This document shows positions 37,480 to 49,665 of a stretch of DNA of 64,000 bases, in pieces. The stretch comes from Trichobilharzia regenti (taxonomy: Eukaryota; Platyhelminthes; Trematoda; Strigeidida; Schistosomatidae): contig OX235270.1 of assembly GCA_944472135.2 (NCBI GenBank), forward strand, positions 85,755,168-85,819,167. Reading direction: 5' to 3'. How positions within the stretch are numbered: position 1 is the stretch's first letter; every line of letters begins with the position of its first letter. The position numbers were made by a program, and so were the translations under genes. The notes under the pieces were generated by a model that saw nothing but the letters and a program-made list of their open reading frames with translations, made no database searches and was not told the DNA's origin.

Positions 37480-38340
37480 ACATGCTTATTCGCATAATGT
37501 GTTTCTAGAACTCTTAGAAATGAAGACAAAAGTAAGACAAGGTTACCTACAAACCTCGATGATATTCCTGGATCATACAGTAGACTGTAAGAAGATAGAA
37601 GACAGGCGCACTCTACATCAAAGAGAAGAAGAACATAATGAAGACAAGGGTGATGAAGGTGCTTAACCAACGGTAGCGAGGACAAATCACAATCGGCCAC
37701 AGAGATCCAAAAGAAATCACCACTTTCACTTATCTAGGCAACAAATACAGGCAGTAACACAGATGAGGCTGTCAAAGTTAGGGTTGGAAAAGCAAAACAA
37801 GCCTCCATTACTCTGAAAACGGTGTGCGAATCTAATACACCCAGCACAAGGAACCAGACCAGCGTTTTAAACACTGAAGCCAAAGCAGTGCTTCTACGTA
37901 GTTCAGAGATTTGGGTATCGCGTTGTAAAAATCGTTTGCAACAGCGTACTGTATACTTTTATCAACAGCTATCTTTGTTCCATGCTGGAGATTGGGTAGC
38001 CCCAGGAATCAGCAGTCAGGAACTATGGCATATGGCGAAGCAACCAAGCAACTATTGCTTAAAAAATATCTCGAAAAAATGGATATTGACTGGTTATACT
38101 CTGAGACAACCATTGGGTGACATCGCTCTCTAGACTCTCGAAAAGAACCCAAATGAGAAGCAATGTTTCGGCCATCTAGGAATGATGTGGAAAAGATGGT
38201 ATGAAGAGGAATTAATAGCCTATAGACAGTTTTGGAGCCAGCCACAAACGGCTGCAGAGAACAGGGTTAAATGAGGATATGCTGCGAAAGACATACGCCC
38301 ACCCCTCGGAACACAAGCGAATATTAATAAAAAATAATAA
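37480..38340 (+). mobile_element. RTE-like (SR2-type) LINE fragment (RTE copy B)
   Basis: Plus strand. A degenerate RT block KVRQGYLQTSMIFL (about 37530-37570) is followed by a gap. KAVLLRSSEIW (about 37885-37915) and the conserved C-terminal tail (KKWILTGYTLRQP near 38075-38110) come next. It ends CTCGGAACACAAG and an AATAA repeat near 38310-38340. Stops and internal deletions show it is dead. Confidence 0.75.
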
Positions 38341-39617
38341 TTTGCTAGATAATGACTAATATCTACAAGTAGATAAATACTATTTTAGTACTTGGAAGAA
38401 GTATAAACCTTGATCACACACTAGCTAGTAACTAATATCTTGCGTTTAGTCCTATGTTTGGTGCAGACTGAATTCTATCAGTCAAGTCTGTAATGCAGCC
38501 ACCATGTTAGGTGACTAACCATAACGTTCGTTTTCCGAACTGTTGTGATTAGATGGTTGATTTACGATTGCCAACAAGCGCAAAACTTAGGTCCAAGGCT
38601 TCATGCCAACCGTCTGCAACCATTTAATAACAAGAGGGATAAACTATATTTCATATTCAAGCCTGCAAATGGCCGTAAAGCTTTGACAAACACTTTACCT
38701 AAATGTGTGAAGCCAGCATTTTTCAAAGAAATACTTTGTTACGACATTGATTTATTCATTTGTTCACTTTAAAGTGACATCGTGATTACTTATTCGTTTT
38801 TGAAATTCGAGTTCATTTATCGTGACACGAACGTTTAAAGCTGTGGTAATTTACTAATTATTATGCATTTAGGATGCCGATGCTAATTTGATCAGATCGG
38901 TGAATTAGTTGTTGCTATCAGAAGTCTCGTTTTCTTTATAAAGAGAAAAAAGTTTGCTTTGAACAGTGACAAAACTTGGGTAGCTTTAAGGTGATTTACA
39001 GTATGGACTCATATTTGTCTGGTGATAATTGAAAATAAAGAATCACTAAGCATACCTGGTTGATAGAATTCAATTACCATTACTTGAGTCCGAGCACTGG
39101 TTATTCCTTAGTGGGCAAACGCTATAGGCATCATACTCTTACATGAGGTCAGTCATGGGACCAAAGCGCTCAGTGTTAAGGTCTTGACATCAGTTTCCTT
39201 CAAGGTCACAGATACTCTTTGCTGATTGACTCCAGTTAGTACGAAACCTAGTTTCAGAAGATTCGCCGATTACTTCCAGCCATACAAAATTAATGTCTTT
39301 TGTTTGTTTGATACTACTCAGGTGTACCCAAGCTCATTCTGAAATCGTCGGGTTAGGAAATGATCATATGACAATCCACTCATTAAGTCTGGATCTTCAG
39401 TACAGAATTTAAAATGTTGTCAATGCACTGGGTTTCTTGAAAATGCATTTCACTTGAACCCAGTGGTGCATCCAATAATTTTTGTTCAGATAACTTCTGT
39501 AACAAACAGTCATTCAACTGGAATTTATATAGACATATTTTAATCTAAATGACTTATTAAATTCCTAACAAGGTCACATTCAGGTGACCTCTGTAAAATC
39601 GTTCCAGTTAACTTAAT
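38341..39617. other. Non-coding stretch
   Basis: No supported gene or repeat. Confidence 0.45.
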
Positions 39618-41330
39618 AATACAATAATAACTTTATTCCAAGCACTAATAATAATACAGAATGGAATTTTAAGCGTTTTTATACATATTACAACAATTTA
39701 GCTCCTCTCATAAATATGTACATACATAATATTTAAAATAGTAATAATAATATTAATAATGAAATCACTATAAACAGAATGTTGCTGGACTATAAGTAGA
39801 CAATATCATAGATAATACATGTAATAATAATCTTTGCTTTTACTTTGTAGTTCAGATTACTGATATGAAAAGTTTATAAGTTCTTTTCTGACATCTGACT
39901 ATTTCTTCGCACAAAACCCGTGCTATATATGGTGGTATGGTAGAATTTTTATATTTAGTTGTATGAGCGTAAATTTGTACGACGTTTTTTCTGGTTTTAC
40001 CCGAAGAGATACAAGGAGAAAGTTGAGAGCAAAGAGGATGTTCAGTATTAGACAAGATAACTTTAGCCAACTGCTTGCGACAATTGAAGTGCCCATTGAC
40101 ATTAATGTCAGTTAGTTAAGTCAAAGCAACACACACCATTAACCGTACTTATAGTCTTCAGTGTTCTAAGAAATATGACATAGTCTTTCTTGAGAGGTCC
40201 AGGGAAGAATAATGGCGAACAATAAAGAAAAATGGGCAAAATACATGAAATAACAAAATTGTAAGAGAAGAGGTTGAGTTATGCCAGCAGACTGTCCAAA
40301 CTTTTTATGTATTAAGTCACACGAAAATTAGAAGTCAACAGGGTATGAAACGACCAACAGAGATTCGAAGAGATACTGATACCACGATAAGAGATATTCA
40401 ATTAACTCACCATCACACTGTCACCAATATTACATCAATCAAGAGGCTCAATCAGTCCACGCAGGTCTTGTTTGTATCTGAAGCTAAAATCAACGATGTG
40501 ACAAATAGATGGATTCACTTTAAGACCATACAGGTGAAGCCATTTTGTGACTTCATACAAGAGTTTATTCTTACAAGAACAGTCCCAAGCAGAGACTACT
40601 GGGACAGAAATGGTAAGATCAAAGGCATATATAACGAAGTGTGCTTTGGAAGAATATAGAAGGTCATGCAAAAAGAAAGGAAAAAAGGAATAAATAGAGT
40701 ACAGCTCATTGAGGTACATCAGTTTCCGTTAGCAACGAAGTGGGGCGCTTTTTATTCAAAACAGTATGCTGTTTTCTACTCGAAAAATAAGAAGATAGCC
40801 GACTTCTGACTCAGGGCTTAGTGTTTGCTGAAATCAGCTTGCTTAGCAAAAGTGCCCTAGGAATAGGATCAAAAGCAGCAGAGTAGTCTAAAACGTAGGC
40901 TATCTTAGCACTTTTATTATTTATATTTATTTATTTATATTTTAATTATACACTGTATTTTTTGATACAAGTATGAAATTTTCAGCATGTGATATCGGTA
41001 GCCCAAATTTTGCAGGCCGACCATAGATATCAGGTGTGCGTGGACAGGGGATCGAACCCCGGACCATGTGCATGGTCGGCGAGGGTCATAACCACTGTGC
41101 CACCGATGCACACATGAAACAATATTTTGTGGTGGAGTACAATGACAGCATCTAATGTGCTTCTACTGCATTTGTAGGCGAACCGCTGGGGGCATTAAAA
41201 GATTTCAAAGAAGGTTTGAGAACATACAAGAGAAGTTTCTTCATAGTTTTCAGAGATGGAGACGTGGTGGTGATATTTTCTGATATAAAATTTTAAAGGT
41301 GATTTTTTCAGCCGAACTTAGATCATATAA
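39618..41330 (-). mobile_element. CR1-like LINE, decayed and interrupted by a SINE (LINE copy C)
   Basis: Minus strand. The C-terminal ORF2 region (39852-40070: ISSGKTRKN, TTKYKNSTI) and the RT palm/thumb region (40435-40719: SFFPFFLHDL, then a damaged YADD reading YAFD) are recognisable. RT blocks upstream lie near 41115-41310. A CR1-tailed SINE (40942-41109) sits inside the copy. The 3' end has an ATTATT tail near 39620-39640. Many frameshifts; the most diverged of the four copies. Confidence 0.75.
40942..41109 (-). mobile_element. tRNA-headed SINE, CR1-tailed (B4), inserted in LINE copy C
   Basis: Minus strand. Head GCATCGGTGGCACAGTGG, B box GGGGTTCGATCCC, body with GATATCACATGCTGAAAATTTC, and a tail ending near TTTAATTATACACTG. 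It splits the RT region of the older LINE, so it is younger than that copy. Confidence 0.8.
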
Positions 41331-42029
41331 ACCGTGATCTGTGTTCTCGATGTATATTAAAAAAGCATATCAGCAGTAGTCTTCTTCGTCTAATTTAATG
41401 CGGGCCACATGGTTGTATCTTCACTTAGTCAGCATTGAGGTATATTTAACTTTTACGCATCACACACTCAGATGCTGATAAAAAACTAAGAATAAATTAA
41501 TAAGCAAAATCGTATGATTTCATGAATCAAAGTACTCAATGGACAAGAAACATTCACACAAAAATAAAGTTGTGGAATACTCTAATCTAACTACTACAGT
41601 TCTCAAATAAATGTAAGTCAACATGCAAATGAGTGCCTAAAAAACCGATTTCTGTTAATTGATTAGAGGGAACCATTAGGGAGCTATGGATTCATTCTTC
41701 GTACTTATTAACAGCTGTTAGCAAGGCGTATCGTCAGGCTAAATGGAAAAGTTTCCCACTAGGTGATTCGAATCATAATAGTTAGGATGGAGGAATTAAT
41801 CATGACTCACAAGGTCTGGTGACTGAACCTTTTTAGAACAGTATTGGATCCACTGACCGGCCACTAAGGGACAAATGATGTCATATGTCTAATCCCGAGT
41901 GATTTTGCTGACAGTGGTTTCAGATAATCAGTTTAATGTTTGCTGACATTTATATATGTCCAACCAAGTTCACTTTTAAGCGTGTGAAAAACTTTTAAGC
42001 ATTGGGTATATGATATTCATTACAACAAA
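41331..42029. other. Non-coding spacer
   Basis: Nothing recognised. Confidence 0.4.
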
Positions 42030-42375
42030 GGTTATTTGTATTTCCCAGTGAATAGAAAACAAAACGATATTGTTTTTACTGACGTTTCGCTATTTAATGC
42101 TGCTAACAGCTTCCTCAAAGTATTACTAAACGAGAATTTACAAAATCTCAGCTTATATACAACAACTTAATTATCGTTCCTCAGCATGAGGTCGTTTTCG
42201 TGTTGTGAAATTGGCCAATTGGTAAAGATAACAGAACCAGGTGTAGATTGTTGGATTTGATAAATGTGTAGAATTATAAAAGTAGCGTGTGTTTACTGAA
42301 TGAAGTTGCTTATCACATTCGTTATGATTTCGTCAAATCATGGAGAAGGGAGGTGTTGTAAGCAGGTTAAATTCT
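42030..42375 (-). repeat. Left inverted arm (pLTR) of PLE2
   Basis: Starts GGTTATTTGTATTTCCC and pairs with the two-part right arm. The inner boundary lies just after AAATTCT. Confidence 0.85.
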
Positions 42376-42903
42376 CGCTGGTCGAGAAATCAAAATCAGA
42401 GGAAATGAACACCGTGGAGCATCTGTTCGACCACCGAAAAACCCAGCTGAACTAGAAAAGCTTGAAAAATCATCAGCCATAGGTCTACACGCTATAGAAT
42501 CAGGCCAAAAAACTTGAGGTCGACAATATTGTAATACTCCAGAGAAATTTCAGAAATCACAAGGAATGTCTAATATCAGAAGCAGTTAATATCAAGTTGA
42601 ATCCAAATTGTCTGAATAGGAATAATGATGAACTAAAACAGAATTTGACCTGCTTACAACACCTCCCTTCTCCATGATTTGACGAAATCATAACAAATGT
42701 GATAAGCAACTTCATTAAGTAAACACACGCTACTTTTATAATTCTACACATTTATCAAATCCAACAATCTACACCTGGTTCTGTTATCTTTACCAATTGG
42801 CCAATTTCGCAACACGAAAACGACCTCATGCTGAGGAACGATAATTAAGTTGTTGTATATAAGCTGAGATTTTGTAAATTCTCGTTTAGTAATACTTTGA
42901 TGA

Positions 42904-43148
42904 GCGTCGGTGGTATAGCGGTTAGAACGCTCGCCGACCATGCATATGGTCCGGAGTTCGATCCCCGGCCGGCGCACTCCTTTACCTCACTGAGCCACAA
43001 ATAATGCTGGTAAAGAGGAAAGGTTGGACATGAGGCTAGCGACCCCATCCTGTAAAAATTAAACACTGCTACAGAAACTTCAAGCCACTAGCTTGGAGCC
43101 CTATGTTCCACTGGGAACGTGAAGGAAAAATATCATATAAATATCATA
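42904..43148 (+). mobile_element. tRNA-headed SINE, RTE-tailed subfamily (A2), inserted in PLE2
   Basis: The tRNA-like head is 42904-42975 (72 nt). GCGTCGG and CCGGCGC act as a near-perfect acceptor stem. The A box is TGGTATAGCGG (42911-42921) and the B-box region AGTTCGATCCC. The body GAGGCTAGCGACCCCATCC leads to a tail CTATGTTCCACTGGGAACG. A 14-bp duplication TAATACTTTGATGA (42890-42903 and 43149-43162) brackets it. The intact left arm of PLE2 shows the pre-insertion sequence, with a single copy of the target. Confidence 0.9.
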
Positions 43149-43244
43149 TAATACTTTGATGAAGCTGTTAGCAGCATTAAATAGCGAAACGTCAGTAAAA
43201 ACAATATCGTTTTGTTTTCTATTCACTGGGAAAGACAAATAACC

Positions 43245-45380
43245 TATATTATGCTGATATTTCCATTGAATTTCTCTATCTAAGTTACATCTAGTTAAAC
43301 ATCTTTAAACTGGAGCCATAAAATGAAATATTTCTGGTAATGAAAACCACTTAATACCAGATGGATAGAAAATTATATTTCGAGAAATGCCTCCAGCCTA
43401 CTTGTGTTACATATCTATATTATAAGTGTAAGCTAAACATCAGACGATGCAAAAGTATTGCGATGACTCAAGCAAAATATTCTTCATGTCATCACTTTCA
43501 AATATATTCTGTAACCTTAATATGAATCGGTAATTAAATGTGACGGTATAAATTTAATTTCATCAAATTATAACATTGCCATGATTTCTTTGTTGGTTGT
43601 TTATATCTTTTAAAATAATTCATTAGTTAACTGTCAGAAGCAGGCAATCTGTAGAAATAAGTCTTTAAAATACTGCTTCTCCTGTTTAGGTACGTTACTG
43701 CTAGAATCACTGAATTGTACCATTAGCCGATTTTCATGCAGTCATTTGGATAGCCGAGAGCTACAGTAACAGCTGTCATTAAATACTTTGAATTGTAGGA
43801 CTGTTTTCGCATTATTCACAGCCGATGTATGCCTTCTCACAGGAAATCGTAAACAGCTCCACTCATGAAACTGAGTGGACTTGTTGCACAGCAGACTGAA
43901 GTGTTTCACTCGGCTGAAAAGACTGGTGAATTTACACAATTATTAAGTGTTAAACATGCAAAAAGGGTATGAAACTCAGTAATTCTAGCTTACGGCATAA
44001 TCTGGCTGTCGTGTGAGTCGGCCTCATAAGATATACCAGTGATACTGAACAATGTCGCATCAGGAATTTCTGCTGGAAATATGCTTAGTTCAGCACTGTC
44101 TCCATAGGGTTTGAGAGCTTCAAATGCAGTATTTTCTGAAAGCTATTTTTTGTCCGATATTCCTATCAACAAATCCATGACGCTGATACCAGTCATTTAG
44201 ATGTGGTTGCATGTAAATACCCATAAGTCAGGTTTCACACTGGAGCTAATTTGATAATTTACAACGATGATTCATCCGTATAACCTGAAATTACTTAATA
44301 TCTTCAGAAGTGAACATGAAACAGAATAGATTTACTCTACATTTTGCTAAGCTTTCCATCGGGACAGAGGAGACTGTCAGATTTATCATAACAGTAACAT
44401 ATATATAGATATATTTACATTAAACAGAATAAAATTTTAATCATCCAGACTATTCAGAATATGAGAGAATAACAAAAGTGAAAATGAGCGGTTCATTGTG
44501 TTTTTAGTAACTACTTATTAAAATCTAAAATTCCCTTTGAAAAAAATATATAAAATACTGCAAAAGCTTAGATGACCTCTTTGAAGACTGAATGATAAAA
44601 TCTGTCAAAATTAATTAACACCATTCCATCAGTTCGAATGAATTTAGGAATAAACAAAAATATAATACAACAGTAATCATTTCACTCTTTTACTGAGATT
44701 TATCTGGGTCACATTTATGTAGCATTTGAAAGCCAGAGGCCAACTCTAAAGACAGGTAAGCAAAAAGTAAAATAAAAAAAACATGATACGGGGTTTGAAA
44801 CATAAATGTAGACTAAATTCTAGATATTTTGCTGCCAAATTGCGAAAATCTCATAGAAATATGTTCAAAAACATATCAAGTTTAAGTGTTGTTTGTAAAA
44901 CGTTTATATGTAGGCTTATTTATAAAAGCTGTGAGCAAGTCGTAACCTATGAATCACCTTGTTTAGACATAAGAATTCAACTGATAGGCTGAAAGTAAGG
45001 TCTATAAAGTTTTTATTTACAGTAATTATTTCCAATTTACCGCTGACTATGTACACTGGACCAAAATGCTGGGTGTCCTTTGACATATCGCTTCCTAAGA
45101 TAGATGCTTCTCTGATGCTTTGATGTTAAAATGATGCTATTTTGTTAATGATGATTAGTAGCCGAATGTTAGCACCACGTTTTCCTCCTATTTCGGATTT
45201 CTCACCACTCACTAAGGATGCATGCAGATTCGGCTGACGAGTCCCAAATAGAATGAAATGGGCGTTCTGTAACCTGCTGTTTGCCACCATCAAATAGATA
45301 AAGTTATAAAGTTTCATTTACAATAGCAACACTTAGGATAACTGATAAGGTATATCCAACATTATACTATCCATCTATAT

Positions 45381-45382
<2 letters not shown>
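43245..45382. other. Non-coding stretch
   Basis: No supported gene or repeat. The open stretch at 44783-44992 has no recognisable features. Confidence 0.45.

Positions 45383-45444
<62 letters not shown>
45383..45444. repeat. (TA)n microsatellite
   Basis: About 31 TA dinucleotides directly beside the 3' end of LINE copy D. Confidence 0.95.
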
Positions 45445-45448
<4 letters not shown>

Positions 45449-45454
45449 ATTTCG

Positions 45455-46477
45455 ATAAAAATGTCTATATTCTAAACAGTACTCTTGGTACATATATGGA
45501 ATTTTCAGCATGTACTACAATATTATGTCTAATTCTGTCATCAGGGGGAGAATCATTTGAACAGTGCATTCACATTGATAATACCGTTCAGTAAAAATAT
45601 GAATATAAAATTAAAATTCTAATGGAAATGTTCACAGCGATATAGTAATGAAAGAAAACGAATGAGAGGGCCATTTACTTAGTGTTTCGGGGCAAGTTAG
45701 CAGTGTCCTGCCCCATACTTTCCTGCCCACATAAAATATGTGCCAAATATGGTATCGTAGAGTTTTTATACTTATTTACCTGAGTACAAGGTCTTTTATA
45801 GTTGATTCTTATTCTGCCTGATGACATGCAAAGAAAGAGTTGTGTATAGAGAGGATGCTCAGAGCTCCACAAAATAATATTCGCTAGTTCTTTGCATGAA
45901 TCCATGTGTCTATCCACAACAGTATTAACAAGTTGATTTAGTGACAGCTCACTTCTCCTGCTGACAGCTTTCAGTTTCGTTCGCAGTGCAAAAAAGTCTT
46001 TCTTAAGTAGCCGGGAAAAGAATAATGGAAACAATACTGTAGAATAGGTAGAAAATATGAGTTAACGAGCCATGAAAGTAGCGACTAAGTGGTACCAGAT
46101 TGTCTTAGCCTCCTAACGTAGATCGTTAAACTAGATACCTTTCTAGAAAGTTACATGATGCGGAAAGACCAAGAAGGATCAGAGCAAAGTTACAATTTAA
46201 CGTCTGACTTAGCTGCAATTTGAATGCCCTCTATGATAATGGAATCATTGAGACGAACCGGTTCTTGCAAGTCACGCTTGTGACTAAAAATGAAATAAGC
46301 AGCCTGATATTCGAAAGTATTTAGCTTCAGACTATTTAGAAAGAACTACCGGCTAATTCCTAATAAAAAGTTATTCATTTTGGAACAGTCTGACTTAGAA
46401 ATAACCAGTATGGAAGCAGTCAGATCATCAGCGTACTTAACAAAATTTTCTGCGTCAAAATGAGGCCAGTCATATAA

Positions 46478-46480
<3 letters not shown>
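45455..46480 (-). mobile_element. CR1-like LINE fragment between two AT tracts (LINE copy D)
   Basis: Minus strand. The RT catalytic block FVKYADDLTAS (46346-46480) and the C-terminal region (45675-46034: ISSGRIRINYKR-type, KYKNSTIPYLAHILC) are recognisable in separate frames. The 3' end GCTGAAAATTCCATATATG lies near 45495-45515. The copy is cut at its 5' side exactly by an AT tract (46480-46538). Confidence 0.8.

Positions 46481-46538
<58 letters not shown>
46480..46538. repeat. (AT)n microsatellite
   Basis: About 29 AT dinucleotides at the 5' truncation point of LINE copy D. Confidence 0.95.
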
Positions 46539-46539
<1 letters not shown>

Positions 46540-46673
46540 AAGATATACGACTCAAAATTATTCCTCAGCTTCATCACTACCTGGTGGATTTAAATTTTAT
46601 ATGATTTTCCTGTGGACATTCATCATTTGGCTACTTATGAATACCATTTTAACTGTTTAAAATGCATTTTTTT

Positions 46674-46850
46674 AATTACAGCTTAATGCGACACCGTATT
46701 TTCAGTACAAGTACAGAATTTTCAGCATGTGATATCGGTAGCCCAAATTTTGCTGGCCGACCATGGATATCAGGTGTGCGTGGACAAGGGATCGAAACCC
46801 GGACCATGTGCATGGTTGGCGAGAGTTCTAACCACTGTGCCACCGACGCA
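46674..46850 (-). mobile_element. tRNA-headed SINE, CR1-tailed subfamily (B5)
   Basis: Minus strand: GCGTCGGTGGCACAGTGG head, B box GGGTTTCGATCCC, the GATATCACATGCTGAAAATTC body and a TTGTACTGAAAATACGGTG tail ending TTAAGCTGTAATT. Confidence 0.85.
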
Positions 46851-48829
46851 CATGGTTTTCTACTGAATGCTTGGCAAGTGGCACGTTTTATCCTATCTGC
46901 ATTAAGCATATTTAGTAAATAATTAAAATGAAATGAAGAAGGCTGCAATTGTTCAATTAGATTTATAGAGCTGTCTAGGATGTGACTCCATGGGAAACTG
47001 TTATCTTAGTAACGACAAAAGATGAAAATAGAATGCTTGAATTGGTTATTTATGATATTCATTGTGTTAAAAGTTGGACAGTACTCCAACTACTAGTAAA
47101 AAATTTGTAGTAGCAATGGAACAGTTTGTACCCCCGCGTTCCAAATCTCAGTGTTAGGAAGAAAACGCGACTGTCTAGTCAAACACGTTTCTTCAGCAGA
47201 TTAGCTCAGGTGTTTCATAATATTATATGTGAGAGATAAACCAGCGTGCGTGTTCAGTAAGTTCCAACTTTAGCGACTGTAAAACTCAAGTCACTCAGTA
47301 TGAAATTTTGTCTTCGAGTTATAAATAAGTTAATGAAACAAGATAACTCAGTTGTCTGAAATAAATGTTTACATTGTTCGTCATAGAATACATTGTACTA
47401 GTGTTCAAACCTCTCATCTGAATGTGGTCGTTAAGTGAATCTACGGTTGTCAGCTTGCATGAATTACCCTACATAAATCCATGTATTGATGACATCAAAT
47501 CGGATATATTTGAGAACTACTGTCGGAGATGTCTATTATGGATTAATTGGACACAAGTACACACAAAAACACATCAGTAGGTAAATTCAGCGAATCTACA
47601 CATGCATAAAGAAATACTGCCCCGTATTAACCAAAACTTTTGTACTCAAGATAACAAGTTAAGGCAATCAATTAACCTACGTCAGACTGTATTGTAATGC
47701 AATATTTTAAAAGATTCTGTACTGAATGCATTCCCATTTATTCTGTATTCAATGTGTCAACACTATCAGAAAAAAAGAGCAGAATATCTTTGATTGACAG
47801 ATGAATAGAAAAAAAAGGGGGAATTTTGATTTCATTCATTTCAATTTCTAATTATTTCCGTCCTTCTCAACCTATTGTCCGTCACAATTCATTACTGCAT
47901 AGAAAACACCAGCAAGATTTCTAATATTATTATTATTATTACTAGTTGTAGTAGTATTATTTATCTTGTTATTCATCATTAGTCAAAACATTTTTTCATG
48001 GTTCTCTTTATTTTGTTAGGAGAAAAAAATCTATTCACTTTGGTTTTGTTGCTTGAACAGAATAAGAAGGAAGATGAGGAGAGAGAGAGAAGGGGAGAGT
48101 GAATATACAGGAAAAGCAAAGTATTTACAGAGTCTTGTAGTAGGTTTCCGTTTCAGTTTCTCTTTTTCTCCCTTGTATGTGAATGTAAAATAACCCACCA
48201 AAAAAACAAAAAAGCAAAACAAACAAAACTGGTTGAGCACTGTATGTAGTAGATAAAAGTGATTATGGCAAACGCCTATCGTATACAAAGGGTAGCTAGG
48301 ATACTTTAAGAAATTAAAAGATAATATTTGTAAAATCAATCCTTATAGCATAATGTCTTACTTTCTTGTATATGGACTTTCATTCCTTAACCTAAGGATA
48401 AGTAAAACAGCCTCAATTAAAAATTACACCGTAATATGATTAATTATTTTAGAAAGCTGGTTTATTCATTTGATTCATTCATTATTAAGAGCTGATATCA
48501 AACACCATTTTAGCCGTATTTGACATTCGTTCATAAGGACTGTGATCACCCTCTGAGGAGTCAATGTGACACGATAAATGACAAAAATATGGCGAACATC
48601 ATATTGCTAGAATATGCACAAATTAGTTCATTTCACAAAGTGATCTTCCATTTAAATCTTACAACAAAACTTCTACAATAAACATAGGGAAGTCAACTTG
48701 TGGAAAGATTTTGTGCAAAATGTGCTCAAAAACTCCGTCTGTGAACAAAGCCTGTTATTTATAGGATAAATATGCAGAGAACAGTATTTCAAGCTATGAG
48801 TTGAAGGGATTTGATTGGCTGAAAGGTAG
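46851..48829. other. Non-coding stretch
   Basis: Simple ATT run near 47926-47942 and a GA run near 48077-48092. No gene recognised. Confidence 0.45.
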
Positions 48830-49015
48830 ATTTCATTAAGTAGGGACATCATTAAGCTAATTATTGAGAACTAGGGATCACCGAACAACTCAGTCACTTT
48901 ATTATTTTGGTACTCTCCAACAGTGAGCATCCATTAACTGAAAAAAGGTAGAACACAAAGTCTTTAGTTTACGAGTCAAGCCCACTGATTATTCAACTAC
49001 CAGGTTGCAATCCGT
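48830..49015 (-). mobile_element. Strongly decayed hammerhead/tRNA-like SINE copy (H7)
   Basis: Read on the minus strand, the order GGGCTTGACTCGTAAACT, then CACTGTTGGAGAGTACC, follows the family consensus (GAGCTTGCCTTGTAACC, then TACTGTTGAAGAGTCCC). The rest is too diverged to be certain. Confidence 0.35.
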
Positions 49016-49654
49016 TAACCCATGAAGCCATTTGTTCCTACTGTTGTTTTCGTCTCTGAGTTGAGTGATTTAATCTGAAAGCTTTCACTGTTCTTCTCCG
49101 TATCATATGAGCTTGGCTGAATGTGAAGTTGACGTAGACTACAGCAAAGTTCCAAACTTGAAAAAAACAGTAGTCCATTATATTCAAAATTCCAACGGTT
49201 CTTCATCTGAAGTCAGTTCATAAAGAAACCTACGATTGATTTGAAGTTTGCTTTCCATCATGATCCATTTTACAAGCACTTTAACTGCCGAGGTTCGAAA
49301 ATTCGACAAGGAGTGAATTGCTTAAAATACTAAATAAAATGAATTGCTAATGCATGCTTCATAAGTGACACCAGATACATTTTCCTGTAAAAGTTCAAGC
49401 TATCAGAGAACAGTGTGGTATTGCGTAAGAGCGAAATTTATGCAGCTACAGTAAATGTTTTCTGTGTATTAGTAAAGCTATCAGGTTTCCTACTTACCTA
49501 GAATTTTATTCACTTTCACTCTTAGAAAGTGATTAATGTTCGTGGTAGATTCACTTGGATTTGTTATTATTTAAACCAAAATTTAGAACTCAGGTAAAAT
49601 TATTATTCGTTAAAAAGTAAGATTGGAGGGTGTCAAATATATTCCCCTATCATG

Positions 49655-49665
49655 AACTAAAAGTC
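49655..49665. repeat. Left target-site duplication of the hammerhead element
   Basis: AACTAAAAGTC, repeated exactly at 50152-50162. Confidence 0.8.

Larger units (their letters stand above)
42030..43244 (+). mobile_element. Penelope-like element fragment with long inverted arms (PLE2)
   Basis: Plus strand. Left arm 42030-42375; right arm 42640-42903 plus 43163-43244, interrupted by a SINE; the arms are 346 bp each and nearly identical in inverse orientation. Between them lies the end of a Penelope-like coding region: RPPKNPAELEKLEKSSAIG, LHAIESG, and a degraded ISEA/IKLNPN-type end running into the right arm. It is a different family from PLE1 but has the same architecture. Stops and lack of RT show it is inactive. 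Confidence 0.8.
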
